Below are positions 53,820-61,877 of a DNA stretch of 64,000 nucleotides, piece after piece. The stretch lies in NCBI RefSeq assembly GCF_030504985.1, contig NZ_JASERU010000003.1, positions 248,001 through 312,000 on the forward strand, read 5' to 3'. Under the pieces are notes generated by a model that was not told where the DNA came from, made no database searches, and saw only the letters and a program-made list of their open reading frames with translations. Source of the DNA: Fulvimonas sp. R45. Its GTDB lineage: Bacteria > Pseudomonadota > Gammaproteobacteria > Xanthomonadales > Rhodanobacteraceae. The position numbers were made by a program, and so were the translations under genes. How positions within the stretch are numbered: the stretch's first letter is position 1; every line of letters begins with the position of its first letter.

Positions 53820-55504
53820 GGCTTGCTCCCTTGCGAGTCCTGCTGCGGGGCGCGCCCTCCGGTGGGCGGCGGCGAAACGGCCGGGTCGGCGCGGCGGCCA
53901 CGGATCAGCGATTCCGGATGCACGCCCAGGTAGTCGGTGAGCGCGCGCAGCGAACGGGCCATGCGCTGCAGTTCCTGCAACGTGGTGGACAGGTTCTGCT
54001 GCAGCGGCGAGTCGCCGGACAAGGCGTCGTTGGCCGAGCCCAGCGTGCGCTGCGCGCCCTGCAGCGTGTCCTGGAACTGCGGCAGCAACTGGCCGTTGAC
54101 CTGCTTCAGGGTGGTGTCGAGGTCGGCCAGCGTGCTGTCCAGGTGTTCGCCGATGCGGTCGAACGGCACCTTCTGGATCTTGTCCACGATCTGTACCAGC
54201 TGCTCCTGCAGCTTGTCGAAGCTGCCCGGCGCGGTGGGGATCTCCAGCGGCCGTGCGTCGGGATCGAAACTCACCTTGGCCGCATGCGGCAGGAAGTCCA
54301 GCGCGATGTAGAGCTGGCCGGTGAGCAGGTTGCCGGTGCGCGCCTGGGCGCGCAGGCCATGCGTCACCAGCATGCCGACCATGTGCGAGAGGTCGGCGTT
54401 GTCGCCGCGCGACTTGGCCAGCGCCTCCAGCTTGTCGTGCGCGCGGCCGAGCCGGTCGGGATAGACCACCGCGCCGACGATGATCGGGAAGCGGTGGGTC
54501 TTCTCGTCGTAGTCCATGCGGATCGACACCACCTTGCCGAAGTTCACCCCGAGGAACTCCACCGGCGCGCCCACCGCCAGGCCGCGCAGCGACTGGTCGA
54601 AGCGCATGCGGATGTAGTGCGGCGGGCCGTCCGGCGGCGCCATCGCGGTGGTCTCGTCGTCGAACAGGCGGTAGCCGGCGTTCTCCTTCGCCACGGTGCC
54701 GTCGTGCGGGCCCTGCGGGTTCTGGAAGGCCACGCCGCCGGCCAGCACGGTGGCCAGCGACTGGGTGTTGAGCTTCAGCCCGTTGGCGCCCAGCGACACG
54801 TCCACGCCGCTGGCGTTCCAGAAGCGCGTGGACACGGTGACGAAGCGGTCGTACGGGCTGTCCACGAAGATCTGCAGCGATACGCCCTGGCCGTCCTGGT
54901 CCAGCCGGTACGAGGCGACCCGGCCGACCTGGATGCGCCGGTAGTACACCGGCGAGCCGATGTCGAGCGAGCCCAGGTCGTCGGCATGCAGCACGAAGCT
55001 GCGCCCGGAGGCGTCGTGTGTCACCGAGGGCGGCAGTTCCAGTCCCTTGAAGTCGTAGCGCGGCTGCTTCGAGTCGCCCACGTCGGCGCCGATGAAGGCG
55101 CCGGACAGGAGCGTATCCACGCCCGACACCCCGCCCAGGCCGATGCGCGGGCGCACCACCCAGAAACGCGTGTCGGCGGTGGCGAAGCCTTCCGCGCTCT
55201 TGTCCAGCGCCACCTTCACGATGACATGGCTGTGGTCCTCGCTGAGGCGGATCTTGTCCACCTTGCCGATCACCACGCTCTTGTACTTCACCGGCGTCTT
55301 GCCCGGGGTCAGGCCCTCGGCGGTCTGGAAGCTGATGCTGATGGTGGGCCCGGCCTGCAGCCAGGCGTGCACCACCAGCGAAAGGCCGACCAGCGCCGCC
55401 AGGATCGGCACCAGCCAGATCACCGAGACGCCGACGCGGCGACGCCGCCGCACCACCGGCTGCGGCAGCCCGTCGCCCTGGCCCGTGCTGGATTCGTCAG
55501 TCAT
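53816..55504 (-). CDS. pqiB: PqiB-type MCE (MlaD) lipid-transport protein
   Basis: A 562-residue inner-membrane-anchored protein. One N-terminal helix (VGVSVIWLVPILAALVGLSLVVHAWLQA), then three MCE/MlaD domains starting at about 42 (TISISFQTAEGLTPGKTPVKYKSV), 155 and 285 (IRMRFDQSLRGLAVGAPVEF), and a long helical, coiled-coil-like C-terminus (about 420-530). This is the PqiB needle design that spans the periplasm to move lipids. ATG at 55504 overlaps the upstream stop by 8 bases. Confidence 0.93.
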   Translation of the reverse strand: MTDESSTGQGDGLPQPVVRRRRRVGVSVIWLVPILAALVGLSLVVHAWLQAGPTISISFQTAEGLTPGKTPVKYKSVVIGKVDKIRLSEDHSHVIVKVALDKSAEGFATADTRFWVVRPRIGLGGVSGVDTLLSGAFIGADVGDSKQPRYDFKGLELPPSVTHDASGRSFVLHADDLGSLDIGSPVYYRRIQVGRVASYRLDQDGQGVSLQIFVDSPYDRFVTVSTRFWNASGVDVSLGANGLKLNTQSLATVLAGGVAFQNPQGPHDGTVAKENAGYRLFDDETTAMAPPDGPPHYIRMRFDQSLRGLAVGAPVEFLGVNFGKVVSIRMDYDEKTHRFPIIVGAVVYPDRLGRAHDKLEALAKSRGDNADLSHMVGMLVTHGLRAQARTGNLLTGQLYIALDFLPHAAKVSFDPDARPLEIPTAPGSFDKLQEQLVQIVDKIQKVPFDRIGEHLDSTLADLDTTLKQVNGQLLPQFQDTLQGAQRTLGSANDALSGDSPLQQNLSTTLQELQRMARSLRALTDYLGVHPESLIRGRRADPAVSPPPTGGRAPQQDSQGSKP

Positions 55505-56120
55505 CGTCGCTCCTGCCATCCCAGATCAAACGCGGGTCGAAACTCATCGAGGCCAGCATGGTCAGCACCACGGTCAGGCCGAAAAAGATCACGCCCGGCA
55601 GCGGCGCCACCAAGCTGAACACGCCGAACTGCACCAGTGCGGTCAGCAGCGCCACCACGAACACGTCCAGCATCGACCAGTAGCCGATGAACTCCACCAG
55701 CCGGTAGAGCCTCGCCCGCTGCAGCCGCGCCCAGGCGCTGCCGCGGTGCGCGCTGACCAGCAGCGTGGCCAGCACCAGGAACTTGGTCAACGGCACCAGG
55801 ATGCTGGCGGTGAACACGATCACCGCCAGGTCCGGCGAACCCTTCACCCACAGCTCCACCACGCCGCTGAGGATGGTGTTGTCGTCCACGTCGCCCAGGC
55901 TGGCGGTGCGCATGATCGGCAGCACGTTGGCGGGAATGTACAGGATGAAGGCGGCGATCAGCAGCGCCCAGGTGCGCGCGCAGCTGGCGGTCTTGCGCCG
56001 GTGCAGCGGCGAGCCGCAGCGCGGGCAGGCCGCGTCCGGCACCGGCGCGTCGCGGCACACCAGGCCGCACACGTGGCAGCCGATCAGGCCCAGCTCGTGC
56101 GCCCGCGGCAGCGCGCTCAT
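55497..56120 (-). CDS. pqiA: PqiA half-protein, second (C-terminal type)
   Basis: A 207-residue inner-membrane protein with the PqiA domain: a zinc-ribbon-like start (CHVCGLVCRDAPVPDAACPRCG) followed by about four helices and SMLDVFVVALLTALVQFG. In E. coli one PqiA polypeptide carries two such halves; here they are separate genes overlapping by 4 bases. It provides the membrane partner of PqiB. Confidence 0.9.
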   Translation of the reverse strand: MSALPRAHELGLIGCHVCGLVCRDAPVPDAACPRCGSPLHRRKTASCARTWALLIAAFILYIPANVLPIMRTASLGDVDDNTILSGVVELWVKGSPDLAVIVFTASILVPLTKFLVLATLLVSAHRGSAWARLQRARLYRLVEFIGYWSMLDVFVVALLTALVQFGVFSLVAPLPGVIFFGLTVVLTMLASMSFDPRLIWDGRSDDD

Positions 56121-56764
56121 GCGGGCCGCTCCGGCACCAGCTCCCACAGCCGGCGCAGGTCGATGCCCGCGAACACGGTGATCAGCACCACCAGCACCGC
56201 GTAGGCGAACACGCCCGGGTCGGGCACCACGTCGAAGTACAGGTGCGCCTTGACGATGGACACCAGCACGCCCAGCACGAACACCTCGCTCATCGTCCAC
56301 GGGTGCAGGTAGTGCAGCGCCACCATCACCGGCCGGAAGCCCGGCGCGCGCCGCCCGGCGCGGGCGAACAGCAGCACCCAGCCCAACAGCAGGATCTTCG
56401 CCAGCGGGAAGAAGAACAGCGTACCCGCGGCCAGCACCGACACCACCTGGGCGTCCTGCTTCCACATGAACGTGATCATGCCCCACAGCGTGGTGCTCAC
56501 CTGCTCGCCGTTCAGGCCCAGGGTGACGATGGGCCACGCGTTGGCCTCGACGAACACCACCAGCGCGGTCAGCACCAGCGCCAGCATCGTGCCCGGGCCC
56601 AGGCCGTGGTGGCGCTCCAGCAACGCGCCGCAGCGCGCGCAGCGCGCCGTCTCGCCGCGCGCCAGCGGGCGGCGGCGGTACACCGTGTCGCAGTGCTCGC
56701 AGATCAGCAGCGGGGCCGGGACCTCGGCCCGCTCCGCCGCGCCGGCGTGGGAGGGGACGCTCAT
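56117..56764 (-). CDS. pqiA: PqiA half-protein, first (N-terminal type)
   Basis: A 215-residue inner-membrane protein with the first PqiA half: zinc ribbon CEHCDTVYRR...CARCGALL (about 23-48), then helices at 55-75, 105-130, 150-170 and 180-203, with PWTMSEVFVLGVLVSIVKA. First gene of pqiA-pqiA-pqiB-pqiC. ATG at 56764 gives the family N-terminus; the much longer open frame upstream is antisense to cnoX and rejected. Confidence 0.9.
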   Translation of the reverse strand: MSVPSHAGAAERAEVPAPLLICEHCDTVYRRRPLARGETARCARCGALLERHHGLGPGTMLALVLTALVVFVEANAWPIVTLGLNGEQVSTTLWGMITFMWKQDAQVVSVLAAGTLFFFPLAKILLLGWVLLFARAGRRAPGFRPVMVALHYLHPWTMSEVFVLGVLVSIVKAHLYFDVVPDPGVFAYAVLVVLITVFAGIDLRRLWELVPERPA

Positions 56765-56885
56765 GCCGCGCATTCTCGCAAATCCGCGTGGAACGCGCGT
56801 ACAAGCCCCGGCGCGCTGCGGCCGCCCCTTGATATGCTCGCCCGCGCCCCGACCTTCAGCCGGCATCACGCCACCGGAGCCGCCC

Positions 56886-57749
56886 GTGACCGATACCGCC
56901 GCCGCCCACGTCTTCGACGTGGACCAGACCAACTTCGAAGCCGACGTCCTGCAGGCCTCGCTGGACACGCCGATCCTGGTGGACTTCTGGGCCACCTGGT
57001 GCGGTCCGTGCAAGACCCTGGGCCCGATGCTGGAGAAGCTGGCCGCCGAGTACGCCGGCGCCTTCCGCCTGGCCAAGGTGGACGTGGACGCCAACCAGGA
57101 ACTGGCCGCGATGTTCGGCATCCGCTCCATTCCCACCGTGATGCTGGTGAAGGACGGCCAGATCGCCGACGGCTTCGCCGGCGCGCTGCCTGAGGGCCAG
57201 TTGCGCGAATTCCTGTCGCGCCACGTGCAGCCGCTGGACGATGCCGGCGACGAGGTCGAAGCCGATGCGCCCGCGGAAACGCCCGAGCAGGCGATCAACC
57301 GCCTGCAGCAGGCCATCGCCGCCGAGCCGGACCGCGCCGAGCTGAAGCTCGACCTCGCCGTGGCGCTGGCCCAGGCCGGCCGCAGCGACGCCGCCGAAAC
57401 CGAACTCGACGCCCTGCCCGCCAACCTCGCCACCGACACCCGCGCGGTACGCCTGCGCAGCCAGCTCGACCTGGCCCGCACGCTGAAGGACGCCCCCGCG
57501 CTCGCCGACCTGCGGCAACGCGTGCAGGCCGATCCCGCGGACTGGGAAGCACGCGACCTGCTCGGCGTGCGCCTGCTGCTGGGCGACGACCCCGCCGCCG
57601 GCCTCGACCAGTTCCTGCACATCCTGGAGAAAGCCCGCGACTGGAACGGTGGCGCCGCGAAGAAGCGCCTGCTCGCCGCCTTCAACACGCTGGACGACGC
57701 CGAGCTGGTCGGCCGCTACCGGCGCAGGATGGCCTCGTTGCTGTTCTAG
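56886..57749 (+). CDS. cnoX: Thioredoxin-TPR co-chaperone CnoX (YbbN)
   Basis: A 287-residue cytoplasmic chaperedoxin. The thioredoxin domain (about 1-110) has a full WCGPC active site (C39/C42), unlike E. coli YbbN, which has SxxC; the rest is TPR-like (EQAINRLQQAIAAEPDRAELKLDLAVALAQAGRSDAAE). It protects proteins from over-oxidation and hands them to GroEL. The CGPC form implies that it can reduce disulfides too. A GTG start (56886) after CGGAGCC gives the family length. Divergent from pqi. Confidence 0.9.
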   Translation: MTDTAAAHVFDVDQTNFEADVLQASLDTPILVDFWATWCGPCKTLGPMLEKLAAEYAGAFRLAKVDVDANQELAAMFGIRSIPTVMLVKDGQIADGFAGALPEGQLREFLSRHVQPLDDAGDEVEADAPAETPEQAINRLQQAIAAEPDRAELKLDLAVALAQAGRSDAAETELDALPANLATDTRAVRLRSQLDLARTLKDAPALADLRQRVQADPADWEARDLLGVRLLLGDDPAAGLDQFLHILEKARDWNGGAAKKRLLAAFNTLDDAELVGRYRRRMASLLF

Positions 57750-57784
57750 CCGGCACGCCATCGCTTGCCGGACCTGCCGTACCC

Positions 57785-58065
57785 GCCGTCATTCCGGCGA
57801 AGGCCCATGGCTGTCCGGACTATTTCCTGCCACTGTATGAACTCCTCCCCCTGCGCGCAGGGGGAGGTTGGGAGGGGGGCACGCTTTGGCCTTCAAGCCA
57901 AAAGCACCCCTCCCCAACCCTCCCTGCGCGCAGGGGAGGGGGCTGCCCCGCCGCGCAGACGGCGGTCTTACCCGCACGCCTGTTTGCCGATCTTCGGTGC
58001 AAGCGCTTGACCGGCATCAACACCTATTCCGGACAGCAACGGGCCTTCGCCGAATGACGATGAGC
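57785..58065. repeat. Intergenic repeat cluster with a large cruciform
   Basis: The 436-base gap between cnoX and the DUF4442 gene. CATTCCGGCGAAGGCC at 57.79 kb faces GGCCTTCGCCGAATGACG at 58.04 kb. Between them two CCCTGCGCGCAGGG-type palindromes flank a central inverted repeat (GGGCACGCTTTGGC, loop, GCCAAAAGCACCCC, about 57875-57915). No ORF is convincing here. Confidence 0.7.
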
Positions 58066-58128
58066 GGCGCCCCATCTCCGGTCGCTCACCCTGGCAGGCA
58101 CCCGCCTGCCTGTCTGGTTCCGTCCGGC

Positions 58129-58152
58129 ATACCATACGCAAAGGTATGGTAT
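58129..58152. promoter_or_regulatory. Inverted repeat upstream of the DUF4442 gene
   Basis: Perfect 9-base arms ATACCATAC (58129-58137) and GTATGGTAT (58144-58152), 6-base spacer, 33 bases before the ATG. An A+T-rich island in G+C-rich DNA; looks like a repressor operator. No regulator gene is next to it. Confidence 0.55.
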
Positions 58153-58185
58153 CGTCCCGGTCTCCCTCCCCCATTCCACCCGCCC

Positions 58186-58638
58186 ATGCGCGCCTCCACC
58201 TTCCGCCGGCTGATGAACCTGTGGCCGCCGTTCCTGTTCAACAGCATCCGCGTACAGTCGGTGAGCGATGACTTCACCGAGGCGAAGGTGGTGCTGCGGT
58301 TGCGGCCGTGGAACCGCAACTACGTGAAGAGCCAGTTCGGCGGCAACCTGTTCGCGATGACCGACCCGTTCTGGATGCTGCTGGTGATGCACCAGCTGGG
58401 CAGCGACTACTACGTGTGGGACAAGGCCGCCAGCATCGACTTCGTGACGCCGGGCCGCGAGGACGTCCAGGCGCACTTCCGCCTCGATGCCGCCACCGTC
58501 GATGAACTGCGCGCCGCCGCGGCCGGCGGCGAAAAGGTGTTGCGCTGGTTCGACACCGACGTGGTCACCGCCTCCGGCCAGGTGGTCGCCCGCGTGCGCA
58601 AGCAGCTCTACGTTCGGTTGAAGCCGCGGGCACGTTGA
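58186..58638 (+). CDS. DUF4442 (hotdog-fold) protein
   Basis: A 150-residue protein with the PaaI/DUF4442-type hotdog fold: LMNLWPPFLFNSIRV, AKVVLRLRPWNRNYVKSQFGGNLFAMTDPFWMLL and WDKAASIDFVTPGRE. The family is thought to contain acyl-CoA thioesterases; the natural substrate is unknown. The ATG at 58186 follows a stretch of pyrimidines, with no strong ribosome site. A palindromic operator-like site is 33 bases upstream. Confidence 0.82.
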   Translation: MRASTFRRLMNLWPPFLFNSIRVQSVSDDFTEAKVVLRLRPWNRNYVKSQFGGNLFAMTDPFWMLLVMHQLGSDYYVWDKAASIDFVTPGREDVQAHFRLDAATVDELRAAAAGGEKVLRWFDTDVVTASGQVVARVRKQLYVRLKPRAR

Positions 58639-58722
58639 GCGACGGCGCCACCTGCCCCGCTCGTCATTCCGGCGCAGCGCCGGAACGGCGAGCGAAGGTC
58701 TACGGAACGATCGAACGAAGGC

Positions 58723-59394
58723 CTATTCGCGCTCGAAACTCGCGATCTCCGCCAGCGCTGCCTCGGCCCTGACGATGGACCCGCCCGCCAGGCTGTTTTC
58801 CAGCCAGCGACCGTGGCCGAGCCTGCGCACCACGAAGCGGGTCAGGAACACTCCCCCGACCGAGACGGCCACGGTTGCCAGCAGCCACACCATGAAGCCG
58901 GAGCGCACGTGCTGCCACAGGTCCAACCCGAAACCATCGCCCTCGTACTGCGCCCACATCATCAGCGCGGGGATCCAGATCACGCCACCCAGCACCGCGA
59001 ACACCGGCGCCTCCACCTTCACCCGCCAGGCGCGCATCCGTGCGAGGCGCCGCTGGATGTCCAGGACGGGAGCGGCGTAGTCGATGCCCTGCTGCACGAC
59101 CAGCAGGCGGACCGGAAAGGCGACGGCCAAGGTGCCGAGCAGCTGCATGGCGATGCCGCAGGCCACCGCCTGCCAGATGCCGGGGTGCGTCGACCAGAAG
59201 CCGATGCCCCACAGCATGATCACGACGCCCAGCACGATCTGCAGCGACTGCCCCCACACCAGCGGACGCAGGTGCCGCCGTGCCCGGCCGGCCCGTTCCC
59301 TTCGCAGCAGCTCGAGGTTCAGCGCGTGCTGCCGCTCCAGTTGCCGGCCCAGCGCCTGCCAGGCCAGTTTCATCTCGTCGAGTTCCATGCTCAT
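58723..59394 (-). CDS. Membrane protein partner of ECF sigma factor
   Basis: A 223-residue protein: helical N-terminus (MELDEMKLAWQALGRQLERQHALNLELL) of the type that can bind a sigma factor, then helices at about 48-70, 76-98, 128-150 and 165-190. It starts within the stop codon of the ECF sigma gene (ATGA), so it is a probable anti-sigma or signal partner. I recognise no family; the inference rests on position and layout. Alternative start 6 bases downstream (MELDEM). Confidence 0.75.
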   Translation of the reverse strand: MSMELDEMKLAWQALGRQLERQHALNLELLRRERAGRARRHLRPLVWGQSLQIVLGVVIMLWGIGFWSTHPGIWQAVACGIAMQLLGTLAVAFPVRLLVVQQGIDYAAPVLDIQRRLARMRAWRVKVEAPVFAVLGGVIWIPALMMWAQYEGDGFGLDLWQHVRSGFMVWLLATVAVSVGGVFLTRFVVRRLGHGRWLENSLAGGSIVRAEAALAEIASFERE

Positions 59395-59912
59395 GCTCCG
59401 GTGGCGGCCGCGGCGGTCATCTGCCCGCGCAGCCTCTGCTTGATGCGGTTGATCTTGGTGGCCACGTTGGTGGTGCTGATGCCGAGCACTTCGGCGATCT
59501 CGGCGTGGCTCCGGTCTTCGAGGTAAAGCAGGATCAGCGCGCGGTTGAGCGCATCCAGCCCGCCGATGAAGGCGTACAGCGCGGCGAGTCGTTCGTCCGG
59601 TTCCGCGGCGGGTTCGCCGGCGATCGTGTCCAGGTGCCCCTCGTCCAGGGGCTCGAAGCGCCCGGCCTCGCCGCCCGTGCGGCGCAGGTGCGAGATCGCC
59701 ACGTTCAGCGCGATGCGGTACAGCCAGGTGCCGAACTTCGCGCGGCGTTCGTCGTAGGCGGCGAACGCCCGCCACAACTGCACGCCGATCTCCTGTGCCA
59801 GGTCGCGCCGGTCCTCGGCACCGCGCGCGTAGACGCTGGCCACCTTCAGCACCACGCCCTGGTGTTGCCGCCACAGTGCCTCGAAGCGCTGCCGTTGTGC
59901 CTTGCCGCTCAT
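59391..59912 (-). CDS. ECF RNA polymerase sigma factor
   Basis: A 173-residue sigma-70-family factor. Region 2: FEALWRQHQGVVLKVASVYARGAEDRRDLAQEIGVQLWRAFAAYD and TWLYRIALNVAISHLRR; region 4: LDALNRALILLYLEDRSHAEIAEVLGISTTNVATKINRIKQRL. A membrane protein gene overlaps its stop and is probably its regulator. Third ECF system of the window; no promoter motif shared with the other two was found upstream. Confidence 0.9.
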   Translation of the reverse strand: MSGKAQRQRFEALWRQHQGVVLKVASVYARGAEDRRDLAQEIGVQLWRAFAAYDERRAKFGTWLYRIALNVAISHLRRTGGEAGRFEPLDEGHLDTIAGEPAAEPDERLAALYAFIGGLDALNRALILLYLEDRSHAEIAEVLGISTTNVATKINRIKQRLRGQMTAAAATGA

Positions 59913-60031
59913 GTCCTTCGCACGCCCCTGCCCTTTCCCCCATGATTCGCGTGACCGCGGGAAAAATCACATCACCCTCCGGTGACGCCGCCCGCGCCAT
60001 GATGGGACCGACGGGACGGACGGGGGCATCG

Positions 60032-61087
60032 ATGACGATCGGCGAGGCATGGCTGGAGCGGGTGCGGCGGCTGGAACCGGGATGCTTCGCGCTGGTGATG
60101 GCCACCGGCATCGTCTCCATCGACGCGGGCCAGCACGCGCTGCCGCGGCTGGCGCGGGCGCTGTTCGCGTTCAACCTGGCTGCCTATGCGTGGCTGCTGG
60201 CGCTGACCGTGCTGCGGCTGGCGCGTTTCCGCCGCGAGGTGGTGGCGGACTTCACCGACCCCTCGCGCGGCGCCGGCTTCCTCACCCTGGCGGCGGCCAC
60301 CTGCGTGCTGGGCAGCCAGTGCGTGATGGTGGCGGCGCTGCCCGCGCTGGCTGCCGGGCTCGCGGTGGCGGGCGCCGCGCTGTGGCTGGCGCTGATCTAC
60401 CTGTTCTTCGCCGCCACCATTACCGCGCGCTTCAAGCCGGGCTTCACCCGCAGCATCAACGGCGGCTGGCTGGTGGCGGTGGTGGCCACGCAGGCGTTGT
60501 CGGCGCTGCTGACCCTGGTGGCGGCCAGCCGCGCCGACCCGGACCGGCTGCAGTTCGTGGCGCTGTGCCTGTACATGCTGGGCGCGGCGCTGTACCTGCT
60601 GATCATCACCCTGGTGGTGTACCGCATGGTGTTCTTCCCGCTGCGCGCGCGGGAATTCACGCCGCCGTACTGGATCGACATGGGCGCGCTGGCGGTCACC
60701 ACCCTGGCCGGCAGCCTGATCGTGCTGCACGCGCCGGCCGGCGGCACGCTGGCGGAACTGCTGCCGTTCGTGAAGGGCTTCACGCTGTTCTTCTGGGCCA
60801 CCGCGTCGTGGTGGATCCCGCTGCTGGTGATCCTGGAACTGTGGCGGCACGTGTGGCGGCACGTGCCGCTGCGCTACGAGACGGACGACTGGGACATCGT
60901 CTTCCCGATCGGCATGTACACCGTGGGCACCTTCGAACTGGCCCACGCCCTGCACGCGGACTTCCTGCTGGCCATCCCCGCCGCGGGCGTCTACGCGAGC
61001 CTGGCGGCGTGGCTGCTGGTGGCGCTGATCGGCCTGCGCCGGCTGTACCGCAAGGGGCTGCGCCACGGCACGCATCCATCGCATTGA
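60032..61087 (+). CDS. TDT-family (tellurite/C4-dicarboxylate/sulfite) transporter
   Basis: A 351-residue inner-membrane protein with about ten helices, of the TDT/SLAC1-like family (PF03595). ERVRRLEPGCFALVMATGIVSID is the family start; later FFAATITARFKPGFTRSINGGWLVAVVATQA and the PVGMYTVG-like FPIGMYTVGTFELA are typical. Members export sulfite, take up malate or act in tellurite resistance; substrate is not readable here. ATG at 60032 preferred over 60002 and 59999. Confidence 0.85.
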   Translation: MTIGEAWLERVRRLEPGCFALVMATGIVSIDAGQHALPRLARALFAFNLAAYAWLLALTVLRLARFRREVVADFTDPSRGAGFLTLAAATCVLGSQCVMVAALPALAAGLAVAGAALWLALIYLFFAATITARFKPGFTRSINGGWLVAVVATQALSALLTLVAASRADPDRLQFVALCLYMLGAALYLLIITLVVYRMVFFPLRAREFTPPYWIDMGALAVTTLAGSLIVLHAPAGGTLAELLPFVKGFTLFFWATASWWIPLLVILELWRHVWRHVPLRYETDDWDIVFPIGMYTVGTFELAHALHADFLLAIPAAGVYASLAAWLLVALIGLRRLYRKGLRHGTHPSH

Positions 61088-61129
61088 ACCGTTCCCTACA
61101 ATGGGCCCACCTTCCCAGCGCGTGCCGCC

Positions 61130-61792
61130 ATGCCTCCCCTGCGCCTCAAACGCTATCTGCTCACCGGCCTGCTCACCTTCCTGCCGCTGTGGGTGACGGT
61201 GCTGGTGTTCAAGTTCGTGCTGGGCCTGCTGGCCGGCATCGGCGCGCCGGTGATCGCGGCCTTCGTCAGCGCGCTGGCGCTGGTGGCGCCCGGCGTGGCC
61301 GACGCGCTCAACCAGCGCTGGCTGATCTTCATCCTCGCCCTGCTGCTGACCCTGGGCGCGCTGTACCTGCTGGGCTGGCTGGCGAACCGGGTGATCGGCC
61401 AGCGCCTGCTCGAGGCCTTCGACGCGCTGCTGCAGCGCATCCCGCTGGTGCAGACCATCTACGGCGGCACCAAGAAGCTGATGGCGGTGCTGCAGAACAA
61501 GCCCGGCGGCATGCAGCGCGTGGTGCTGGTGGACTTCCCCCGCCCCGGCATGAAGGTAGTGGGCTTCGTCACTCGCACCCTGGTCGAGGAAGGCAGCGGC
61601 CGCGAGATGGCCGCGGTGTACATCCCCACCACGCCCAATCCCACCGGCGGCTACCTGGAGCTGGTGCCGGTGGACGAGCTGACCCCGACCGACTGGACGA
61701 TGGACCAGGCGATGGCCTTCATCATCTCCGGCGGCGCGGTGTCGCCGGACACCCTGCCGTCCCCGCCCCGCCTGCCCGGCCAGCCGCCGTAG
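61130..61792 (+). CDS. DUF502 membrane protein
   Basis: A 220-residue inner-membrane protein of the DUF502 family: two membrane helices (about 8-32 and 62-88), then the conserved IPLVQTIYGGTKKLMAVLQNK and VVLVDFPRPGMKVVGFVTRT segments, with YIPTTPNPTGGYLELVP. Function is unknown; some homologues are called COV (like plant CONTINUOUS VASCULAR RING proteins). It follows the transporter gene by 42 bases with a TACAAT -10-like sequence in the gap. Confidence 0.88.
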   Translation: MPPLRLKRYLLTGLLTFLPLWVTVLVFKFVLGLLAGIGAPVIAAFVSALALVAPGVADALNQRWLIFILALLLTLGALYLLGWLANRVIGQRLLEAFDALLQRIPLVQTIYGGTKKLMAVLQNKPGGMQRVVLVDFPRPGMKVVGFVTRTLVEEGSGREMAAVYIPTTPNPTGGYLELVPVDELTPTDWTMDQAMAFIISGGAVSPDTLPSPPRLPGQPP

Positions 61793-61877
61793 GCCGCGCC
61801 ACGACGAACGGCATGCGCGCGCGGGCCGCATCGCCGCGACAATGGCCGGGTCTTCACGCCTGAGCCCGGGGAACCCC

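Noticed and set aside
60032-61087. Annotation as a tellurite resistance determinant
   Set aside because: The family moves several anions and nothing in context points to tellurite.
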